From positions 1 to 64,000 of the forward strand of contig JAHDCO010000003.1 in NCBI GenBank assembly GCA_020629835.1: 64,000 nt of DNA, in the 5' to 3' direction. Below are positions 16,529-24,924 of the stretch, piece after piece. Under the pieces are notes generated by a model. It made no database searches and was not told the origin of the DNA. It saw only the letters and a program-made list of their open reading frames with translations. The position numbers and the translations under genes are program-made. Position 1 is the stretch's first letter; the number at the start of each line of letters is the position of its first letter. The stretch is from Granulosicoccaceae bacterium. GTDB lineage: Bacteria > Pseudomonadota > Gammaproteobacteria > Granulosicoccales > Granulosicoccaceae.

Positions 16529-17709
16529 TCCACTAACTCGGCCAGTAGTGCTGATTCCAAGCGCTGAAGGTGTGCAACGATTTCGGTGGTGTATTGATCC
16601 ACCAATTGCAAACGATCGCCGTGCGCACGGCTGGGCTTGTCGGAAATTAACTCTCTTTGCAGCGCGGTACCCGCATCGCTCAGTTTCTTCAACGGTGCTT
16701 CCACTGCACGAAAAGACTCGTGATAATTGAGTAGTTGCCCGATGCCGTAATACCACTGAGCAGCACTAAAGCCCTGGTCAGAACCGGAAAGGCGAAAGTC
16801 CGTTATAGACGGTGCAACCTGCCCGTCTCCCAGCGCAGAGCACACCGCAATATCCACCAAGGATTTTCGATAACGCAGAACGTTAAACAAAGCTTGATGG
16901 ATGCAGCCTATTTGTGAGCTTGGAAAGTTAGGGTCTTCTTTAACGAAATCCACAAACTGATTCAGCGGTAGCGGTTTGCTGATGTAAAAGCCCTGTGCCT
17001 CTTCACAGCCAGTGGCAATCAATATGTTGTATTGCTCAAGGCTTTCCACACCTTCAGCAATGGATGTCATGCCCAATTCACGTGCCATCGCTACGGCCGA
17101 CCTTACTGTGTTGAGATTTTGCGAAGACGTCGTCATACGCCGAACCACGCCCTGATCGAGTTTCAGGGCACTAAACGGCATTTGGCTTAAGCGATCAATT
17201 GACGAATAGCCGGTGCCAAAATCATCCATTAATACTTTGATGCCCATACTGGCAAGTTCACCCAATTCATCAAGCACCACATCAAAATTCTCCATCACCA
17301 CACTTTCGGTGATCTCGATCTGCAACTCATGGGCACGTATAGAGCCACCGCTTAAGTAACTGTTTATGCGGGAACTGATGGTGTGACTGGTAAGGTCATT
17401 GGGCGCAACATTTAACGATAGCGCAAGGTCCGGTGCGCAGCGGCGCACTTGCGCACAGGCTGCTACTACATCATCAAGAAACCGCACGGTCATGTCGTGC
17501 AGTAAGCCACCTGCTTCGGCTTGCGGCAGAAATACGCTGGGCGATAACACACGGCTGTGCGGGTCATTCCACCGCACCAGGGCTTCTGCACCCACGACAT
17601 TCCCGCTCAACAAACAGACTTTGGGCTGGTAATACATGACCAGCTCATCGCGCTCCATCGCGGTCGCTATTTGTGCCGCCGTAGGCGATTGTGTACGCGG
17701 GTTAACCAT
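16525..17709 (-). CDS. EAL-domain cyclic di-GMP phosphodiesterase
   Basis: A 394-residue protein with an EAL domain across about residues 15-255 and no GGDEF, PAS or membrane segment. The catalytic set looks complete: EALVRW (EAL), the Asn of SLNVAP, Glu of EITES, DDFGTGYSS, the Lys of ALKLDQ, AEGVES, and the Gln of EEAQGFYISKP. It should hydrolyse c-di-GMP to pGpG. The C-terminal 130 residues are helical and without a recognised motif, and may be a sensory or dimerisation part. It lies just downstream of the DUF349 gene (12 bases) on the same strand, so they may share a transcript. Confidence 0.88.
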   Translation of the reverse strand: MVNPRTQSPTAAQIATAMERDELVMYYQPKVCLLSGNVVGAEALVRWNDPHSRVLSPSVFLPQAEAGGLLHDMTVRFLDDVVAACAQVRRCAPDLALSLNVAPNDLTSHTISSRINSYLSGGSIRAHELQIEITESVVMENFDVVLDELGELASMGIKVLMDDFGTGYSSIDRLSQMPFSALKLDQGVVRRMTTSSQNLNTVRSAVAMARELGMTSIAEGVESLEQYNILIATGCEEAQGFYISKPLPLNQFVDFVKEDPNFPSSQIGCIHQALFNVLRYRKSLVDIAVCSALGDGQVAPSITDFRLSGSDQGFSAAQWYYGIGQLLNYHESFRAVEAPLKKLSDAGTALQRELISDKPSRAHGDRLQLVDQYTTEIVAHLQRLESALLAELVD

Positions 17710-17721
17710 GGGTCATCGGGC

Positions 17722-20625
17722 TTAGCCCTTCATGGCCTTTAGATACCGCGAATTTAAAGAATCTCGCTTATCCTGTGGGGCAGGCGCCATCGATAACCAT
17801 TCGCGTTCCAGCGCTTTCAGTTCGGTTTTCTTATCCGAGACCGCAGAAGCGGTCATACCTTGCTGCAAATTGGCTAACTGGAATTGCATACGCAGCGCTT
17901 TGTCTTCAGCGGGCGTATCTACGCCGGCTGCCACTTCCATTTTTATTAACAGCTCACGCCGGGCACTTTCAGTTTCCGCGTAGTTGTACTGAGTAGAAGC
18001 ATTGATGTGGGCGACTGCAGCGTCACGACGAGCCGTCAGCGGTGCTACCCAATCTTTTGGCAAAGCCACATCGGTGGCATCCCAGGCATCCAGCGTCTCT
18101 TCAACCAACGTGCCGGTCATCATTTCCGGCATCTCTACCGCATCTTCAAGCTGCTCGCACAAGCCAACCAAACGTTTCACTTCTTCAAAAACCTGTTGGC
18201 GCTTCTGACGACTTTTCGTTTCCTGACGTTTGTTGTTAGCATCTAAGGCCGCTCTAAAATCCCGAACCAAAAACTTCTTATCGCGTTCTGGAAATTCAGC
18301 CAGGTTATTAAATTCTGTCGTCAGCGCTTGAAGCGTTGCATCATCGGCATCACCGGTTTTTGCGTGTTGCTTAAGCGTTTTTATAATGTCTTTAGCTCGA
18401 AAGACGTGCCCCATGCTGGCTTTGTATTTCTCTCGCTCAGCGTCTTTAATGGTTTTAAAGATAATGCGGCACTGAGCGTTGAACTGTTCCCACAGTTCCT
18501 GGTCTTCTTTACGCCGGGTGATACCCACCGCCTTCCAATTGCTTTGCAGGCTGCGCGCCTGGTTAGCCGCATGCTGGTTTATCTCACCACTTGCGAGCTT
18601 GGTGACTTTTTCAATTAAATCTTTCTTGATTGCCGCATTGGCATCGTGTTGTTCGGTGAGCTTTGCCTCAACCGGCTTTAACAATTGTGTGAAACGCTCT
18701 TCCAGTTTTCGATCAGGCTTTCGATCGGTAACGCGGTTACGGCTCCAATCCCGTTTGGCGTTATTTACAATACGTTGAACCGCTTTCCAGTCCACCGCTT
18801 CTGCATCAAAATCGATGTCAGCCAGCGACTTATCCAGGGCATCGCAGATGGTTTTTTTGTTCTCAATTTTTGCTTGCCGCTCTTTTTGTTTCTCTTCAAA
18901 AAAGGCTTTGCAAGGTTCATAGGCGGTGTCACCTGCGGTCTTAAAACGACTCCACAGATCATTGGAAGCACGACTAACGCCTAAGGCTTTCCACTCGTTC
19001 TGCAATGTACGCACTGCCTTGGCTAACGCATCAGGTGCGAGCTCCTGAGCCGGTAAGGCTTCCATTTTTTCGCACAGCGCTTCCAGCTTCGGCCGGGCAG
19101 CGAAGTCCTGCCAGTCGGCCATGGTGTTCAGCTCACCCTCAGCGCGCGACAGCTTGTCAGCAAAAACCGCTTTTTCAGCGGCTTCCATGGCATTGATCTT
19201 CTTTTGTAAGCGGCGGAACATGCTGCTGGCTGGGCCCCACTTACCCTCTTTAACTATGCCGGTGAGTGCCGAAAACTGTCGATGCGTGGCTTTCACTCGA
19301 TCATCGGATTCCTGTTTGGCTTTACCCAGTCGATTTTTCAGCGCGGCTAAGTGTTCGCCAAGTTGCTCAACGTAGCCGAGGCCAGTTAAGTCAATGCCCG
19401 CTAAGTGCTGCTGCACATCAGTCAGTACTTCCACACGACGGATACGGTTAGTGACCGCACTCACTCGTGCGGTTTGCGTCTCAAACGGCGGATCGAACAT
19501 GACCGAAACCGCTTCGGCATGCGCTAACAAACGCGTGCCTGGCTCGCTTGCGGATAACTGTTCAGCTGGCAGTGAGGTTCGAGTGCTGGCAACCGCTGCG
19601 GCCAGACCCTCGAGGCTCTCTACCGCTAAGCCGGTTTTAATCGCCTTAACGCAATCATCATCAGGCACTACGGGGACTGTAGGCTTCGCCTGTGAATCAG
19701 CACTCTTGTCGGCTCCGTGGTCAGCTCCCTGGTCAGCACTTGATTCGGTGGCGGCGCTGACTGATGGATCCGCAGAACCCGTGGTGGAATTGCCATCAGC
19801 GTTTTCACCTGGTGCATCAGCGGTGGCAGATGCAGCCTGTTCCGCTTTTAGTTCGGCTTCCTTGATTAACGCGTTAACCGTAGCAACGTCGGCATCAAAC
19901 GACGACTGCAAAGCTTGCGTGAATTCAGCATCAATGCCAGACCATTTTGCGGTCAGTGCATCTAAGCGACCATTGGTTTGCGGTGACCAAACACTACCTG
20001 CCAGGGATTTCAGCGACGCGGCGGTGTCATTTGCGGCATGTCGGGCAGCAATCACGGCGGCTTCTTGTTCGGCCAGAGCATCCAGGCGCTGCTGTATGTG
20101 TTTCGCCACCTCTTTGTCGCGCGATCGGCTTGCCGTCAACGCTGCACGTAAACTGTCGTGGCTGACCAGTTTCTCTGCCGCTGCGAGTCGGGTATCGTGA
20201 AATTTCGATGTTTGAACGACGCGAACCAGAACCGCTTCGTTGTTGACTTTTGCTAACGCCCGTAAGCGTGGCTCCGCTGCCGATGCGGAGGTTGCTATAA
20301 CTTCACACGCGGCTTCATTGGCGTTAACCAGAAATGCATCAAGAGCCGAAGCGTCCACGTGATTGCTGACCAATTCAGCAAGACGGGTGGTGGCCGCAGT
20401 TGCTAGCGCTGGATCGTCCGCGGACAGCAACGTCTGATTAAGCTTAGACAGGCTGGTGATTTTCCCAAGACTCGCTACACGAACCGCAAGCGATTCGTCA
20501 TTGTCTACCAACCCTTCCAGTAAGCTTTGATGCTCTGAATTATCAGCATCAAATTCTTGAACGGCTTCTAACCGTACCGCTTCATCTTTATGCAAGTGAC
20601 GGTCTGACTTTAAAAAATTTTTCAC
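17722..20625 (-). CDS. Large DUF349-domain coiled-coil protein
   Basis: A 967-residue, mostly helical, cytoplasmic protein. Residues about 1-215 look like HEAT-type helical repeats. An Ala/Ser/Asp/Gly-rich low-complexity linker (about 265-320) separates these from a long C-terminal half with several DUF349 repeats. These show the spaced aromatic and basic pattern typical of the domain, for example LQNEWKALGVSR, RIVNNAKRDWSRNR and SLQSNWKAVGITRRKEDQELWEQF. The function of DUF349 proteins is not established. It is the first gene of the pair with the EAL phosphodiesterase. Composition does not differ from its neighbours. Confidence 0.8.
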   Translation of the reverse strand: MKNFLKSDRHLHKDEAVRLEAVQEFDADNSEHQSLLEGLVDNDESLAVRVASLGKITSLSKLNQTLLSADDPALATAATTRLAELVSNHVDASALDAFLVNANEAACEVIATSASAAEPRLRALAKVNNEAVLVRVVQTSKFHDTRLAAAEKLVSHDSLRAALTASRSRDKEVAKHIQQRLDALAEQEAAVIAARHAANDTAASLKSLAGSVWSPQTNGRLDALTAKWSGIDAEFTQALQSSFDADVATVNALIKEAELKAEQAASATADAPGENADGNSTTGSADPSVSAATESSADQGADHGADKSADSQAKPTVPVVPDDDCVKAIKTGLAVESLEGLAAAVASTRTSLPAEQLSASEPGTRLLAHAEAVSVMFDPPFETQTARVSAVTNRIRRVEVLTDVQQHLAGIDLTGLGYVEQLGEHLAALKNRLGKAKQESDDRVKATHRQFSALTGIVKEGKWGPASSMFRRLQKKINAMEAAEKAVFADKLSRAEGELNTMADWQDFAARPKLEALCEKMEALPAQELAPDALAKAVRTLQNEWKALGVSRASNDLWSRFKTAGDTAYEPCKAFFEEKQKERQAKIENKKTICDALDKSLADIDFDAEAVDWKAVQRIVNNAKRDWSRNRVTDRKPDRKLEERFTQLLKPVEAKLTEQHDANAAIKKDLIEKVTKLASGEINQHAANQARSLQSNWKAVGITRRKEDQELWEQFNAQCRIIFKTIKDAEREKYKASMGHVFRAKDIIKTLKQHAKTGDADDATLQALTTEFNNLAEFPERDKKFLVRDFRAALDANNKRQETKSRQKRQQVFEEVKRLVGLCEQLEDAVEMPEMMTGTLVEETLDAWDATDVALPKDWVAPLTARRDAAVAHINASTQYNYAETESARRELLIKMEVAAGVDTPAEDKALRMQFQLANLQQGMTASAVSDKKTELKALEREWLSMAPAPQDKRDSLNSRYLKAMKG

Positions 20626-20661
20626 ACGTAATCCGGCTCACCTAGGCAGTAGGTGGTTTCG

Positions 20662-22821
20662 TTAATGACGAAGTATACCAACTGAGTCTTGCCTGCCAAA
20701 GATCCAAATCCCCAGCAATAGCATTACCCAAAACCCATTCAGCGCACCCACTTTGACCGGGGCGGATTGTTGATCGAACTCCGGGGTAACTTCAGGTGAT
20801 TCGCCGCCCGTTGGTGGTTCAACCGGCTCCTGGGGTTCCAGAGGTTCCTTGGGCAATTCAGTGTCAACCGGCGGAGTTACCGTTTGCGCCAAAAACTGAG
20901 TCGTAAACTGGTACGACGTACGCTCGCTTGCTCTCTGCGATAAGTACCAAAGCCCCGCAGTGGGTACCGTAAACTCACAAACGAATTGCCCATCGATTAA
21001 CTGCGGCTCACACTCGGCCGACAGATCCGCATTCGCACCCGTCGCTGTAATGGGTGTTGCGCCAAAGTAAATAGACAACGTATCAGCGCGGCTCATGGCC
21101 ACCTGTAAGCGACCCGGTTGCAACGCGTACTCAAACGATTCCGCCGTGTTTGCCGCCAGCTCATGACGAACGGGCTCACCGACTTGGGGGTTTGGGTGTC
21201 CGATTCGAATGGTTGCACCGATTGAGGGCACACCCTCATCGTTTACCGCAAACAGCAGGTAATGCCCGGGCGGTGTCGTGTAACGCGATGTGGGAAAGCG
21301 TAGCGATAAGGAACCGGCAAAACGTTCGAATTCCACCGGCACTAACCGCTGTTCCTGGTTTTGCGAATGCGTTACCGAGCTCAACTTGATTAAGTGCACA
21401 CGCTCAATGGTATCCGCATCAGAAACACCGACAACGACGCGCTGAGAGTAATTTGCCTGCTCAGGCACGAAGGATAAACGCGGCCGCTCAGCCAGCGAAC
21501 CATCGGCTGCAAACAGATAGGGTGGCGAATAAATTTCTGCGTTCATTTCTTCATAACCGATGGCATAACAGTCACCGCATATCCCGCCACCCGCAGACAG
21601 AATTCGTCCATCGGGTAGTAACATCGCCACCGAGTGATACTGGCGTTCTACAAACATGGGGTTCATGACATCCCAACGTTCGGTATTTGGGTCCCAACGT
21701 TCCACCACCTTCGTACCGCCGGTGGTACTGACAAAACGCTCGTTGTCAGTAATGCCGCCGCTAGCCAGGACACTACCGTCAGCCATGATGGTGAGGTCGT
21801 GTTGACGACGGCCCACGGTTAGTGGACTGGTATCACGGGTTTGTTGAGTCGCAGTTGCGATGACCACGGATGAGGCCGTCGCCTCGCCTCCTCCGGCAAC
21901 CAATATCTGGCCCACATCAAACATCGCGTAACTGCCATAGTCTCGCAAGTCGATGTCATCCCGGCGAGGACCTGCACGAAATTCGCCACTGCCTTGTGTA
22001 TCAATGACCGATACAGAATTACCCGGCCCAAACGTTAAAACATCCCCTTCAGGTGTGGCCTGTAACCATTGGTAGTCTTCCAGGTTCGGCGAAGGGTTAC
22101 GTATCGGTAGCGGCCGCCAGGTTTGATCAAACTGAAAAACCTCTCCGGCAGGGGTGGGTAGATATCCGCCTCCAAAGGTCAGCATCTCACCATTTCCAAG
22201 TGCGGCCACCGATGAATACCAACGGGGTGCCTGCATGTCAGGGGCACGTCGCCAGGTGTTGGTTTCGGGGTCGTAAATGTTGGTGTTCGACAGTGGGCCG
22301 TTGGCTCCAGCACGGCCGCTGTCACCACCGGCGAACAATACGCGTCCGTCCCACAAATGCGCCGACCCAGCGCAAAATAAATCGGTATCCGTATCGTTGT
22401 TAGTGGCCACGTGCTCGTTAGTAATCGGGTCCCACAAGGTCACGCGCGTTGTGTAGTTATCCGTTGTGTGCGGGTCATCATCAGCGTCATCCGGTGTGGC
22501 ATCCCACGCTAAGACTTTTCCATTGGGTAATAGTGCCGCATGCACCGCGACAAGAGGCCAGGGTTGTACCTCAGACCACAGGCCGCCCTGCGCGGGAGAG
22601 ACCACAGGCGTAGCTAATCTTTTTTGATTGCCGGCATTCGATCGTTCACTCGATGGGGCCTGTAACCCACCGGTTACCGCCGAGTGCGGCGTAGCGTGCT
22701 CATTACCATGTGGAAGTGCGGCTAAAGGCATCCACAGTATTAACGCTGAAAACAGCCAGGTTACCGAACGCGCAACGTTACCGAGGGCTTGATAAGGGAT
22801 TGTCATCTCGCCAGTATGCAC
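20662..22821 (-). CDS. Copper-radical oxidase of the galactose/glyoxal oxidase family, membrane-anchored
   Basis: A 719-residue exported protein with a signal peptide (hydrophobic core about residues 18-36), a seven-bladed Kelch propeller (about 80-430) and a C-terminal DUF1929 domain. The residues expected for a copper-radical site are in order: C150 (DLFCAG) and Y202 (RWYSS) for the Cys-Tyr cofactor, Y395-H396 (RQYHS), and H520 (PPGHYLL). A Pro/Glu-rich spacer and a final hydrophobic helix (GFWVMLLLGIWIFG) with a short basic end suggest a cell-surface or inner-membrane anchor. Such enzymes oxidise aldehydes or primary alcohols and release H2O2. The true start is either this GTG or the ATG at 22803. 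Confidence 0.85.
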   Translation of the reverse strand: MHTGEMTIPYQALGNVARSVTWLFSALILWMPLAALPHGNEHATPHSAVTGGLQAPSSERSNAGNQKRLATPVVSPAQGGLWSEVQPWPLVAVHAALLPNGKVLAWDATPDDADDDPHTTDNYTTRVTLWDPITNEHVATNNDTDTDLFCAGSAHLWDGRVLFAGGDSGRAGANGPLSNTNIYDPETNTWRRAPDMQAPRWYSSVAALGNGEMLTFGGGYLPTPAGEVFQFDQTWRPLPIRNPSPNLEDYQWLQATPEGDVLTFGPGNSVSVIDTQGSGEFRAGPRRDDIDLRDYGSYAMFDVGQILVAGGGEATASSVVIATATQQTRDTSPLTVGRRQHDLTIMADGSVLASGGITDNERFVSTTGGTKVVERWDPNTERWDVMNPMFVERQYHSVAMLLPDGRILSAGGGICGDCYAIGYEEMNAEIYSPPYLFAADGSLAERPRLSFVPEQANYSQRVVVGVSDADTIERVHLIKLSSVTHSQNQEQRLVPVEFERFAGSLSLRFPTSRYTTPPGHYLLFAVNDEGVPSIGATIRIGHPNPQVGEPVRHELAANTAESFEYALQPGRLQVAMSRADTLSIYFGATPITATGANADLSAECEPQLIDGQFVCEFTVPTAGLWYLSQRASERTSYQFTTQFLAQTVTPPVDTELPKEPLEPQEPVEPPTGGESPEVTPEFDQQSAPVKVGALNGFWVMLLLGIWIFGRQDSVGILRH

Positions 22822-22989
22822 CTTGAACCACCCTTTTTACGTGTAATTTAAAGCAACGTTAGCCAGTTCGCATTCAGCTTGCCGATTCGTTCAAGTGTCT
22901 ACGAGATACCGCGACATAAGTCCCAGCTGAAGCCGATACCTGCAGCACGTACCGAACATCGATTAATCCCCTATCTGGTGCCCGACTTT

Positions 22990-23916
22990 ATGAGTTCTGT
23001 TTCACCTTTGCCCCAGTCTATCCAACCCAGCGTGTCATTGGTTTTGGATGAACTGGACGGTGTCTTGTTTGGTAAGCGCCATCAATGCGAATTAGCACTA
23101 ACCTGTCTGCTGTCCCGAGGCCATTTACTCATCGAAGATGTTCCAGGGGTAGGCAAAACTACGCTGGCCCGAGCACTCGGCCAGTTGCTCGGTTTGGACT
23201 GGAAACGTGTTCAATTCACCAACGATCTCCTGCCGGCCGATGTCGTGGGCGTGTCTATCTTCAACACCGACCAGCAACAGTTTCAGTTCAAGCCAGGGCC
23301 TGTGTTTACACAACTACTACTGGCTGACGAAATAAATCGCGCACCGGCAAAAGCCCAAAGCGCACTGCTTGAGGCCATGGAAGAACGACAGGTTACGGTA
23401 GATGGTGAAACGCATAGCCTGCCCCTGCCGTTCTTTGTTATCGCCACCCAAAACCCCGGGGAACAACGGGGCGTTTTTGGTTTACCCGAATCTCAGTTGG
23501 ACCGGTTCTTAATGGGCTTGTCTTTAGGTTACCCGGACGCTGGCCAGGAAAGAGCGCTGTTAGCGCAGGGCGATACCCGAGCTCAGGTGGAGTCTCTTAA
23601 AACCCGCGTAGATCTCAGTACATTGCAAAGCTGGATGGATGCTGTGGATGAAGTGCACATTGCTGACGAGGTTTTAGCTTACTTGCACGACCTTGTTTTA
23701 GCGACTCGCAACGAATCGACAGGGCTTAGCCCACGCGCCGCATTGGGCTTAGTGCGGGCGGCTCGAGCTTACGCCTTTGTTAAAAACCGAAATCATGTAT
23801 TACCTGATGACGTGCAAGCTGTGTTCGCACCGGTTGCTGGCCACAGACTCACCGGTTCTGTGTCAGCCGGTGCACGCGCCGCGGATGCTCTTATTCGATC
23901 CATTTCCGCGCCCTAG
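22990..23916 (+). CDS. MoxR-family AAA+ ATPase
   Basis: A 308-residue AAA_3 ATPase. Walker A is EDVPGVGKTTLARAL, Walker B LLLADEINRAPAK, sensor 1 sits in VIATQNPGEQRGVF, and the C-terminal lid includes STGLSPRAALGLVRAAR. The ATG at 22990 matches the usual MoxR start (37 extra residues from 22879 are rich in basic and Pro residues and unlike the family). It heads a three-gene operon with DUF58 and TgpA-type transglutaminase. MoxR proteins act as chaperone-like ATPases for partner proteins, here probably the DUF58 protein. Confidence 0.9.
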   Translation: MSSVSPLPQSIQPSVSLVLDELDGVLFGKRHQCELALTCLLSRGHLLIEDVPGVGKTTLARALGQLLGLDWKRVQFTNDLLPADVVGVSIFNTDQQQFQFKPGPVFTQLLLADEINRAPAKAQSALLEAMEERQVTVDGETHSLPLPFFVIATQNPGEQRGVFGLPESQLDRFLMGLSLGYPDAGQERALLAQGDTRAQVESLKTRVDLSTLQSWMDAVDEVHIADEVLAYLHDLVLATRNESTGLSPRAALGLVRAARAYAFVKNRNHVLPDDVQAVFAPVAGHRLTGSVSAGARAADALIRSISAP

Positions 23917-23927
23917 GCAATCAACGC

Positions 23928-24917
23928 GTGATCAACGCCAAACCGCTTCTGCCCAACGGGTTATCTCAGCGCATCTTTCGTACACGCGCTGAAGATCGCT
24001 TTCCGCTGGGCATTGAACACCAGCGCATTTACATCGTGCCATCACAACGGGGCTTTGCGTTCCTGCTGGCATTAGCCATTTGCCTGGTTGCCTCTATCAA
24101 CTATCAGTTGAATCTAGGTTATGCCTTGAGTTTTTTGCTATCCGGCTTATTCATTGCCAGTTTGTTGCATACCTATCGAAACCTGGCTGGGCTATCGTTG
24201 GAAAAACTGGTTGCGGCTAATGTGGATTGTGGCGATACCGCTCAATTCATTTTGCAGCTGCACAATTCAAGCAATGAAGATCGTATTGGTATTGAGGTAC
24301 GCTACAACGGCGGCCGAGTTGTCACCGATGTACCGGCGCAGCAAAAAACAGGCATTTGTTTACCGGTTCAAACCCACCAACGGGGCTACCAGTCGATTGG
24401 TCGCATAACACTCAGTAGTCAGTACCCCATCGGCTTGTGGTCAACCTGGAGTTACTGCCACGCACCGGCTGCTGTGCTGGTTTACCCAAAAGCGGAAAAC
24501 AACCCACCGCCGATACCCTTCACAAACGTGGATGACTCTGCACCGAATTCCGCCGTCAATAATGAAGGTGATGTTGCCAGTTTGCGCGAATACCAGCCCG
24601 GTGATCCACTGACTCGCGTGGCCTGGAAGCAAGCGGCACGAAGCGGCAAACTGCAAGTAAGAGAACTAGAAACAGCCAGCACGGCCGGCACCATTGAGCT
24701 GGCTTTGCCGGATACAAATCTTAGCGATACTGAATCGCAGTTATCCAGACTGTATGCCTGGGTGAAACGTGCGCATCAAAGCGGGTCGGTCTTCACGTTG
24801 CGAGTGGGCCATACGCAGTTCGGGCCAAGTAAAGGTCCTGAGCACTACAAGGCCTGTATAAATGCATTGGCAGTGCACGCGTTACCGAACCACCCAGAAA
24901 CCCTCTTGAACGAGTAA
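23928..24917 (+). CDS. DUF58-domain membrane protein
   Basis: A 329-residue protein that starts at GTG 11 bases after the moxR stop. Two adjacent N-terminal helices (about residues 40-80, FAFLLALAICLVASINYQ and LGYALSFLLSGLFIA) anchor a large domain. It has the DUF58 hallmark SLREYQPGDPLTRVAWKQAAR, followed by GKLQVREL. DUF58 proteins have a von Willebrand A-like fold and are regular partners of MoxR. The gene precedes tgpA by seven bases. Confidence 0.85.
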   Translation: MINAKPLLPNGLSQRIFRTRAEDRFPLGIEHQRIYIVPSQRGFAFLLALAICLVASINYQLNLGYALSFLLSGLFIASLLHTYRNLAGLSLEKLVAANVDCGDTAQFILQLHNSSNEDRIGIEVRYNGGRVVTDVPAQQKTGICLPVQTHQRGYQSIGRITLSSQYPIGLWSTWSYCHAPAAVLVYPKAENNPPPIPFTNVDDSAPNSAVNNEGDVASLREYQPGDPLTRVAWKQAARSGKLQVRELETASTAGTIELALPDTNLSDTESQLSRLYAWVKRAHQSGSVFTLRVGHTQFGPSKGPEHYKACINALAVHALPNHPETLLNE

Positions 24918-24924
24918 AGCGACT

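Noticed and set aside
19394-20200. Forward open frame of 268 codons rich in Ala and Ser
   Set aside because: It is the antisense of the DUF349 gene, produced by biased codon use; no signal, motif or ribosome site.
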